Source: JANRKN01 sp033763435
GTDB taxonomy: Bacteria; Planctomycetota; Phycisphaerae; Phycisphaerales; UBA1924
Assembly (NCBI GenBank): GCA_033763435.1
Contig: JANRKN010000132.1
Span: forward strand, 1-19,551
Direction of reading: 5' to 3'
Length of the DNA stretch: 19,551 bases
The notes beneath the pieces are model-generated. The model was given only the letters and a program-made list of their open reading frames with translations. It ran no database searches and had not been told where the DNA came from. Positions 1-7,575 of this stretch are shown here, one piece after another. A program made the translations under genes and the position numbers. Within the stretch, counting starts at the first letter, position 1. Each line of letters opens with the position of its first letter.

Positions 1-1008
1 GTGCTGGCGGCGTGCGCGTGCGCGGCGCTGGTGCTGATGGGCAGCGCCGTGCCGTTGCATCTGGCGCGCGTGCCGACGTATTCGATCACGCTCTGGCTCG
101 CGCTCGATCAGGCGCCCAGCGGCAGCGCGGACCACTGGCGCGTGTGGGCCTGCGCGTGGCCCATGCTGCTGGTCGCGGCGGCGGGGGCGTTCGCGCTCGT
201 GCGGCTTGCGCCCGCGCGGCTCGCGCATGAACAGTCGCAGGAAGGCCCGCTTGAGTCGGGCGCAGGACGGAGCACGCGCGGCGCATGGGCGCTCGCGACG
301 CTGTGGGCGCTGGGGCTCCTCGTGCCCGCGGGGCTGCTGGTGCTTTCGGTGCGCGGGTGGAGCTCGGTCGGCGCGTTCTGGCGCCTGAGCGGGCCCGAGA
401 TCGAATCGTCCATGCGGGTCGCGCTGTGGACGGGGCTGATCGTGGCGCTGGGCGCGCCGCTGATGTGGAGCGCAGCGCGGCGCTCGGCCCGCGGCGCACG
501 GTGGGCGCTGGGCGCGGCGGTCTTCGTCGGGCTGGTGCCGGGCGTGATGGTGGGGTCGGCGGTCGCGCGGGCGTGGGGTTTGGTCGCGCGCGTGCCGGGG
601 CTTGAGGCGATTGTTGATTCGCCCGCGATCCTCGTCGCGGCGCACGTCGCGCGCTTTGCGTGGATCGGCCTGCTCGCGGGCTGGCTGCTCGCGGCGGGCG
701 AGGACCGCCAGCGAGAGGACCTCCGCACCATCGACGGCGCGCGGGGGCTCTGGGGCTGGTGGGCCACCGCACGGGCCGGGCACACGGGCACGCTCGTCGG
801 CGTCGCGGCGGCCTCGGCGGCGCTCAGCCTCCATGAGATCGAGGCCTCGATCATGGTCCAGCCCCCCGGCGTGCGGAGCCTCGCGCGGCAAGTGCTCGAG
901 TATCTTCACTTCTGGCGCCTGGACGAACTCGGCGCAGCCTCGGTCTGGCTCGTGGGCCTTACCGCCCTGCTCGGGGCGCTGGCGGGGTGGATGATCCGGA
1001 AAGATTGA
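1..1008 (+). CDS. ABC transporter permease, iron/thiamine type (5' partial)
   Basis: This is the C-terminal part of an inner-membrane permease of a binding-protein-dependent ABC importer. About seven or eight hydrophobic segments are visible, at roughly residues 2-18, 50-68, 95-117, 138-156, 168-190, 210-232, 262-278 and 312-331 of the visible part. The cytoplasmic EAA-type loop that docks on the ATPase lies near residues 239-262 (EDLRTIDGARG). The segment after it, HEIEASIMVQPPG, resembles the ELxxxxxxxPPG stretch of Fe(III) and thiamine permeases such as AfuB and ThiP, which carry two permease domains in one chain. The frame is open to the left edge, so the GTG at base 1 is probably internal and the upstream half is missing. 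Binding-protein and ATPase genes would be expected outside the window. The family call is good; the substrate is not determined. Confidence 0.8.
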   Translation: MLAACACAALVLMGSAVPLHLARVPTYSITLWLALDQAPSGSADHWRVWACAWPMLLVAAAGAFALVRLAPARLAHEQSQEGPLESGAGRSTRGAWALATLWALGLLVPAGLLVLSVRGWSSVGAFWRLSGPEIESSMRVALWTGLIVALGAPLMWSAARRSARGARWALGAAVFVGLVPGVMVGSAVARAWGLVARVPGLEAIVDSPAILVAAHVARFAWIGLLAGWLLAAGEDRQREDLRTIDGARGLWGWWATARAGHTGTLVGVAAASAALSLHEIEASIMVQPPGVRSLARQVLEYLHFWRLDELGAASVWLVGLTALLGALAGWMIRKD

Positions 1009-1151
1009 CGCGCCAATGGGTTCGGTGCGGGCGCCGGGCAAGACCGCCGACCTGAACGCCGCAAGCGTGTGTCAAGATTTCCCAATTCCCTCCCGCGCGG
1101 TACGGAAGATTTCGTGCGCAGGGGTCCGGGATTCTGTAGGATGATCTCCCG
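1009..1151 (+). promoter_or_regulatory. Intergenic region, probable operon promoter and leader
   Basis: This 143-nt stretch is the only sizeable gap before the eight-gene plus-strand operon and has visibly more A/T than its surroundings (around 1066-1098 and 1105-1135). A promoter for the operon most likely lies here, but I find no convincing -35/-10 pair. AGGA at 1138-1141 lies ten bases before the ATG at 1152 and is the likely ribosome binding site. I see no T-tract terminator for the preceding permease gene. Confidence 0.35.
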
Positions 1152-2372
1152 ATGGGGCGGAACCCCGGACCAACTCATGGCGGAATCCGGGCCCGCACGC
1201 TGTCGCTGCGCGCGGGTGTGGGTCTGAGCTTGGGTCGAGGTGTGGGCTTGGCCGGGGCGCTGGCGTTCTCGCTGGCGCTGGTGTTGAGCGGCTGCGAGCG
1301 TGCGGACGCGCGCGCCTCGGGGGACTTGGCCTCGGGCGCGCGGGTGCGCGCGGTGCTGGGCGAGCTGGGCCAGAGCCCCGGGCAGTTCACGTATCCGCGG
1401 TGTCTGGATGTTGAGCCCGGCGGGGGGGCGCTGTGGGTCTGCGACAAGACGGGACGGCTGCAGCGGATTGACGCCCAGACCGGCGCGGCGGACATCGTGC
1501 TGCGCATGCCGAAGATCGAGGCGGGCAAGCCGACGGGGATCACGATCGCTCCGGCGCTGGACGGGAGCGGCGAGCCGTGGATCTACATCGCCGACACGCA
1601 CGAGCACCGCGTGCTGGTGATCCGCGCCCGTGCGCCCAAGGACGGCCCGGCGGTGAGCCTTGAGGGCGCGATGCCCGAGATCGTGATGGAGTTCGGGACC
1701 TACGGCCACGGGCCCGGGCAGCTGGTGTACCCGACCGACGTTGCGCTGGTGCCGGGCGAGAACGGCGTGGTGCGGCTGTACGTCAGCGAGTACGGCGGGA
1801 ACGACCGCATCAGCGTCTGGGAGAGCAAGGCCGGGGGCGTGCCGGAGTTTGTGACCTCGTGGGGCAGCTTCGGGGTGGTCTCGGCGGGCGACGACACGGC
1901 GGGCAAGGTGGTGTTCAGCCGGCCTCAGTCGATCGCGGTGGATGCGAAGGCGGGCGAGCTGTTTGTGGCCGACGCGTGCAATCACCGCGTGGTGGTGCTG
2001 GGGCTCGACGGAACGCTCCGGCGTGTGCTGGGGACGCAGGGGCGCGCCGAGGAGGATGGGCCCGGGCCCGCGCGGCTGATGTATCCGTACGGCGTGGCGC
2101 TCGGCGGGGACGGGACGATCCTGATCAGTGAGTTCGGCAACGGGCGCGTGCAGAGGCTCGATGCGCAGACGGGCGAGTCGCGCGCGACGGTGGGGCGGAT
2201 GGGCCGGGCGCGCGGCGAGTTCGCGGCGCCCTGGGCGGTCGTGAAGCTCGGCGACGAGCGTGCCGCGGTGCTCGATTCGGGTAACAGCCGCGTGCAGATC
2301 GTCGATGTGCCGGCGGAGTCGAGGCGCTTCGCCGCGCGTGGTGCGGTTTCGGGCGGGGAGGGCGCGCGATGA
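1152..2372 (+). CDS. NHL-repeat lipoprotein (six-bladed beta-propeller)
   Basis: This is a predicted exported lipoprotein of 406 residues. A hydrophobic stretch at about 31-47 ends in the lipobox LSGC, with Cys48 as the lipidation site. The n-region before it is long and Arg-rich; in-frame GTG codons at 1218 and 1242 are possible shorter starts, but the ATG at 1152 has an AGGA upstream. The mature part holds about six NHL repeats, each pairing a G-x-G-Q/E-F/L start with a later YIADTHEHRV-type strand (WVCDKTGRL, IADTHEHRV, SEYGGNDRI, VADACNHRV, SEFGNGRV, LDSGNSRV). Six repeats would close a beta-propeller, usually a binding scaffold. It overlaps the next gene by ATGA, so it belongs to the operon and may be its outer docking or ligand-binding part. 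The function is inferred only from fold and context. Confidence 0.88.
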   Translation: MGRNPGPTHGGIRARTLSLRAGVGLSLGRGVGLAGALAFSLALVLSGCERADARASGDLASGARVRAVLGELGQSPGQFTYPRCLDVEPGGGALWVCDKTGRLQRIDAQTGAADIVLRMPKIEAGKPTGITIAPALDGSGEPWIYIADTHEHRVLVIRARAPKDGPAVSLEGAMPEIVMEFGTYGHGPGQLVYPTDVALVPGENGVVRLYVSEYGGNDRISVWESKAGGVPEFVTSWGSFGVVSAGDDTAGKVVFSRPQSIAVDAKAGELFVADACNHRVVVLGLDGTLRRVLGTQGRAEEDGPGPARLMYPYGVALGGDGTILISEFGNGRVQRLDAQTGESRATVGRMGRARGEFAAPWAVVKLGDERAAVLDSGNSRVQIVDVPAESRRFAARGAVSGGEGAR

Positions 2373-5300
2373 CGGGCGCGGTCACGCTCACGCTTGCCAG
2401 CCTTGTGCTTGGGCCGGTGCAGTTCGAGGCGCCGATCTGGCTGTGGCTCGCGCCGATCTGCGTCGCGCTCGTGCTGTGGTGGGGGCGCAAGAGCTTGTCG
2501 GGCCTGGCGGGGTGGACGCGCTGGTCGGCGCTCGCGCTGCGCCTGGTGGTGGTGCTGATGCTGGCGGCGGCGCTCGCGGAGCCTCAGCGCAGGCGCGTGG
2601 GCGAGGATCTGGCCGTGACGGCCGTGCTTGACGCGAGCTTGTCCGTCGCGCCCGCGACGCAGACCGAGGGCGCGCGGTACTTCGGCGACGAAGCTTCGGA
2701 GAAGGAGCGGGCGGAGGATCGTCTGGGCGTGGTGACGGTCGGCAAGTCGGCGCTGGTGCAGTCGCTGCCCAGCCGGCTGACCAAGGCGATCGAGCCGACG
2801 CACTCGGGCGCGCTCGACGGGACGGACCTCGCGGCGGGGATCCGCCTCGCGCTCGCGCTGCGACCGGCGGATGCGGCGTATCGCATCGTGCTTCGGAGCG
2901 ACGGCAATCAGACCGCGGGCGACCTGCTCCGCGCGGCCGAGGCGGCGCGGGCGGCAAAGGTCCCGATCGATGTCATCCCCGTCAAGTACACCTACGCGGG
3001 CGAGGTGCTGGTCGATCGCGTCGTCGTGCCCGGCGCGGTCCGCGCGGGCGAGAATGTCGCGGTCCGCGTCGTGCTGAATGCGACCGCGGCGACCAGCGGC
3101 AAGCTCACGTTGCTTGCCAACGGTGAGCCGATCGATCTGCGGGGTGATGGTCAGGGCTTCTCGACGCCGCTGGACTTGCAGGCCGGGCCGAATGTGTTTT
3201 CGACGGTGATCCGCGCGCCCAAGGCGGGCGCGGACCGGTTCGAGGCGGTGTTCGAGTCGACGGGCGCGACGCGCGACACGATCGTCGAGAACAACCGCGC
3301 GGTGGGCGTGACGTTTGTGCAGGGCCGGGGCAAGGTGCTGGTGGTGGGGAGCGCGGTGGAAGAGTCGGGCGCGTTCGTCGCGGCGCTGCGCGAGTCGGGG
3401 CTGGAGGTCGAGGTCGTCGAGGCCGACGCGGTGCCCGCGGGGCTGGCGGAGATGAACGCGTTCGACGCGGTGGTGCTGGTGAATCAGCCCGCGCGGAACT
3501 TCAGCGAGCAGCAGCAGAGGGTGCTGAGGCAGTACGTGCACGACTCGGGGGGCGGGCTGGTGATGACGGGCGGGCCGGAGTCATTCGGCGCGGGCGGGTG
3601 GATCGGCTCGACGCTCGCCGACGCGCTGCCGATCAAGATGGACCCGCCCCAGAAGCGCCAGATGCCGCGGGGCGCGCTGGTGATCGTGGTGCACTCGATC
3701 GAGATCCCGCAGGGCGTGTTCTACGGGAAGAAGACCGCCGAGGTCGCGATCGCGGCGCTGTCGAGGCTGGACTACGCGGGCATCATCGAGTTCACGAGCC
3801 GGGGCGTGACCGAGTGGGTGCATCCGCTGCGCGAGGTTGGCGATGGCTCGACGCTCCGGCGCGCGATCAACAACCTGACCTTCGGCGACATGCCCGACAT
3901 CGGGCCCAGTTTCAAGCAGGCCTTTGACGGGCTGGTCGCGGTCGAGGCGGGCCAGCGGCACATGATCATCATCTCGGACGGCGACCCTTCGCCCCCGAGT
4001 CAGCAGCTCATGTCGCAGTTCCGCCAGCGGCGGATCACCGTGAGCGCGGTCTGCGTGAACCCGCACGGGCCCGACGACGAAGTGCGGATGAAGGCGTATG
4101 CCGACGCGACGGGCGGACGGTTTTATCGCGTGGGGAACAACGAGCTGGAGCGGCTGCCTCAGATCTTCGTGAAAGAGGCCGAGACGGTCAAGCGCAGCCT
4201 GATCTGGGAAGGGCCCGCGTTCGTGCCGACGCTGACGGGCGTGAGCGAGCCGATGCGCGGCGTCGGCGCGGTGCCGGGGATCTCGGGGTACATCGTGGGC
4301 GCTGACCGCGAGGGGCTGTCGCAGGTGGTGCTGCGGGGCAAGGAGAACGACCCGGTCCTCGCGCAGTGGCAGTACGGGCTGGGCAAGGTCGTGACGTTCA
4401 CGAGCGATGTCTCCACGCGCTGGGCGCGGAGCTGGGTGAACTGGGGCTCGTTCCGGGCGTTCTGGGAGCAGCACGTGCGCTGGGCCGCGAGGCCCACGGG
4501 CTCGGCGAACCTGCGCGTGAGCACCGAGAACCGGGGCGAGCAGGCGGTGATCGTCGTCGAAGCGCTGGACGCCTCGGGGCAGGCGCTGAACTTTGCACAG
4601 TTCCGCGGGCGCCTCGCGCAGCCCGACGGCACGGGCGCGGACGTGGAGCTCAAGCAGGTCGCGCCCGGGCGCTACGAGGGCACGGTCGCGACGCCCCAGG
4701 CCGGCGCATACGTCGCGAGCCTGCGCTATGCCGCGGTCGATGAGAACGGGCAGAAGATGGAAGGCTCGGTGCAGGCGGCGATCACGAGGCCGTTCGCCGA
4801 CGAGTTCCGCGCGCTGCAGGACAACGCGCCGCTGTTGCAGCAGGTCGCGGACATGACCGGCGGGCGGGTGCTGACGGGCGACGCGACGCGCGACGCGCTG
4901 TTCGATCGGACGGGGCTGGAGTTTCCGGTCGCGACGGAGGCGATCTGGCTGCCTTTGGTGGTCCTGGCGATCGCGGTGTTTCTGATCGATGTCGCGGTGA
5001 GGCGCGTGCGGATCGATCCGCGCGCGATCGCGCGGGGGCTGAAGCGGCTGGTGGACCGTACGCCTCAGACGGCGGGGCCCCAGCTCGACAAGCTCCGCGC
5101 CGCGCGGGCGCAGGCGCAGAAGAAGATCGGGCCGGTCGCGCGAGGCGGGGGCGAAGGCGTGGGCACGGTGTCGGGCGCGACGCCGCCCGCGCAGGCTTCG
5201 GGCGTGAAGTTTGAGGCGAGCGCCGAGCAGCTCAGGCGCGGGGGCGAGGGCATCGCGCTCGGGGCGCGGTCGGAGCCGATGGTGGACCTGAGCGCCAAGC

Positions 5301-5410
5301 CCAAGGAGCCGAAGAAGCCCGCGCCCGGCGCGCCCGACGAGGGCATGTCGCGGCTGCTGAAGGCCAAGAAGCGGGCGCAGGACGAGATCGGGGATCAGGA
5401 CCCGCGGTGA
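2369..5410 (+). CDS. Large membrane protein with two VWA-like domains and a split GATase-like domain
   Basis: The product has 1013 residues. Membrane helices lie near 22-38 and 53-70, joined by an Arg/Lys loop, and a third at about 859-876 is followed by a basic tail. The positive-inside rule therefore puts residues 71-858 in the periplasm and the last ~135 residues, rich in Lys, Ala and Pro, in the cytoplasm. Domain order: a VWA domain (83-210) with an intact metal site, D88-x-S90-x-S92, T152 and D178 (RSDGN); a beta-rich segment (215-315); the first half of a class I glutamine-amidotransferase-like fold (322-425, GGGLVMTGGPESFG, no catalytic Cys at the usual place); a second VWA-like domain (436-605) with a degraded metal site; the second GATase-like half (612-708, YGLGKVVTFTSD); and a beta domain (715-806). 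Its start overlaps the lipoprotein stop (ATGA). It is probably a structural or sensing subunit working with the MoxR ATPase; no enzymatic function is apparent. Confidence 0.88.
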   Translation: MTGAVTLTLASLVLGPVQFEAPIWLWLAPICVALVLWWGRKSLSGLAGWTRWSALALRLVVVLMLAAALAEPQRRRVGEDLAVTAVLDASLSVAPATQTEGARYFGDEASEKERAEDRLGVVTVGKSALVQSLPSRLTKAIEPTHSGALDGTDLAAGIRLALALRPADAAYRIVLRSDGNQTAGDLLRAAEAARAAKVPIDVIPVKYTYAGEVLVDRVVVPGAVRAGENVAVRVVLNATAATSGKLTLLANGEPIDLRGDGQGFSTPLDLQAGPNVFSTVIRAPKAGADRFEAVFESTGATRDTIVENNRAVGVTFVQGRGKVLVVGSAVEESGAFVAALRESGLEVEVVEADAVPAGLAEMNAFDAVVLVNQPARNFSEQQQRVLRQYVHDSGGGLVMTGGPESFGAGGWIGSTLADALPIKMDPPQKRQMPRGALVIVVHSIEIPQGVFYGKKTAEVAIAALSRLDYAGIIEFTSRGVTEWVHPLREVGDGSTLRRAINNLTFGDMPDIGPSFKQAFDGLVAVEAGQRHMIIISDGDPSPPSQQLMSQFRQRRITVSAVCVNPHGPDDEVRMKAYADATGGRFYRVGNNELERLPQIFVKEAETVKRSLIWEGPAFVPTLTGVSEPMRGVGAVPGISGYIVGADREGLSQVVLRGKENDPVLAQWQYGLGKVVTFTSDVSTRWARSWVNWGSFRAFWEQHVRWAARPTGSANLRVSTENRGEQAVIVVEALDASGQALNFAQFRGRLAQPDGTGADVELKQVAPGRYEGTVATPQAGAYVASLRYAAVDENGQKMEGSVQAAITRPFADEFRALQDNAPLLQQVADMTGGRVLTGDATRDALFDRTGLEFPVATEAIWLPLVVLAIAVFLIDVAVRRVRIDPRAIARGLKRLVDRTPQTAGPQLDKLRAARAQAQKKIGPVARGGGEGVGTVSGATPPAQASGVKFEASAEQLRRGGEGIALGARSEPMVDLSAKPKEPKKPAPGAPDEGMSRLLKAKKRAQDEIGDQDPR

Positions 5411-5435
5411 ACGCCGCGGCAGGGATCGACAGTCG

Positions 5436-5460
5436 CGGCCCCGCACGGGCCGAGGAAGGA
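5436..5460 (+). promoter_or_regulatory. GC hairpin abutting the strong ribosome binding site of the MoxR gene
   Basis: CGGCCC at 5436-5441 pairs with GGGCCG at 5447-5452 around a five-base loop. The Shine-Dalgarno-like AGGAAGGA (5453-5460) follows at once, eight bases before the ATG at 5469. This is the strongest ribosome binding site of the operon and sits in its longest internal gap (58 nt). A stem touching the site could tune translation or mark an mRNA processing point, letting the ATPase be made at a different level from its neighbours. That role is inferred; short GC stems are common at this base composition. Confidence 0.35.
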
Positions 5461-5468
5461 CGAGGCGT

Positions 5469-6554
<1,086 letters not shown>

Positions 6555-6557
6555 CGA

Positions 6558-7535
6558 ATGCAGAGGACCGCGACGCCAACCCGGCCCAAGGCCCTGGAAG
6601 ACCTCGTCGACGCGCGGCTGATCGCGCGGATCGAGCCGCTCGACCTTTCGTCGCGGCGGATCTTCGCGGGCAAGCTTCTGGGCGAGCGTCGGAGCAAGAA
6701 GCGCGGGCAGAGCGTCGAGTTCGCCGACCATCGGCCGTATGTCACGGGCGATGACCTGCGCCGGATCGACTGGAACATCTTCGGGCGCCTCGATCGGCTG
6801 TTCATGAAGCTGTTCCTGGAAGAGGAAGACCTCTGCCTGCACCTCGTGCTCGATGCCTCGGCCTCGAGCGACTGCGGCGAGCCGGGCAAGTTCCTCTTCC
6901 AGCAGCGCGCGGCGATGGCGCTGGGCTATGTCGGGCTCGTCAACCTCAACCGCGTCGCGTGCTCGGTCATGGGTGGGGTGATGGGCGGGGTGACGGGTGG
7001 GGTGATGGGTGATCAAGAGCAGGCCAGCGAGGCCTCGATGCCGCTGGTCTCGGCGCTGAAGGATCTTCGCGGGCGTCGGCGGACGCAGGACCTTTCGCGG
7101 TTCTTGTGTTCGATCGAGCCGGGCGGCGCTTTCAGCTTCCGTGCCGCGGCCGAGCGCATTGCGCTCTCGCGCCGGGGCAAGGGCGTGATGGTCGTCTTCA
7201 GCGACTTCTTCTTCAAGGACGGCTACGAGCAGGGCCTGCGCCTGCTCTCGGGGCGCGGGTATGACGTGTTCGTCGTGCAGGTGCTCAGCCCGCAGGAGAT
7301 CGAGCCCGACCTGACGGGCGACCTGAAGCTCAAGGACGTCGAAGACGCGGACCTGGCGGAGGTGACGATCTCCGCGCCCCTGCTCAAGCGCTACAAGGCG
7401 AACCTGAAGGCGTATACCGAGCAGCTCCAGCAGTTCGGCGCGCGGCGGGACCTGAACGTGATGACCGTGCGGTCGGACACGCCGATCGACACGCTGATTC
7501 TGGACTATTTCCGCACGCGGGGGCTGGTGAAGTGA
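6558..7535 (+). CDS. DUF58 protein (cytosolic VWA-like partner of MoxR)
   Basis: This 325-residue protein carries the DUF58 signature at 53-73 (YVTGDDLRRIDWN with the preceding FADHRP). A VWA-like fold follows, with the metal motif D99-x-S101-x-S103 and a later acidic position D216 (FSDFFF). DUF58 proteins are the most constant gene partners of MoxR ATPases and are thought to be adaptors or targets. No membrane helix is visible, unlike some family members, so it should be cytosolic like the ATPase encoded three bases upstream. An unusual Gly/Met/Val tandem repeat sits at residues 138-151, in the loop after the VWA strand ending RVACSV. The length is normal for the family. It is followed by a 40-nt gap before the BatA-type gene. 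Confidence 0.96.
   Translation: MQRTATPTRPKALEDLVDARLIARIEPLDLSSRRIFAGKLLGERRSKKRGQSVEFADHRPYVTGDDLRRIDWNIFGRLDRLFMKLFLEEEDLCLHLVLDASASSDCGEPGKFLFQQRAAMALGYVGLVNLNRVACSVMGGVMGGVTGGVMGDQEQASEASMPLVSALKDLRGRRRTQDLSRFLCSIEPGGAFSFRAAAERIALSRRGKGVMVVFSDFFFKDGYEQGLRLLSGRGYDVFVVQVLSPQEIEPDLTGDLKLKDVEDADLAEVTISAPLLKRYKANLKAYTEQLQQFGARRDLNVMTVRSDTPIDTLILDYFRTRGLVK
6969..7010 (+). repeat. 12-bp in-frame tandem repeat, 3.5 copies
   Basis: Units at 6969-6980, 6981-6992 and 6993-7004, plus a half unit at 7005-7010, all follow ATGGGTGGGGTG with single-base differences (C for T in unit 2, C for T in the ATG of unit 3). They encode MGGVMGGVTGGVMG at residues 138-151 of the DUF58 protein. The period is a multiple of three, so copy-number change would keep the frame. 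Confidence 0.95.
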
Positions 7536-7575
7536 TGCGAGCGCACGGCGGACAACTTCAAGAGAGGGGTGAAGG

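Noticed and set aside
1..1008. GTG at base 1 as the authentic start of the permease
   Set aside because: Coincidence with the window edge; permeases of this type are longer and the missing part should lie upstream.
1137..1142. TAGGAT as a -10 promoter element
   Set aside because: It lies at ribosome-binding distance from the ATG at 1152 and has no -35 partner at 16-18 bases; AGGA there is better read as the ribosome binding site.
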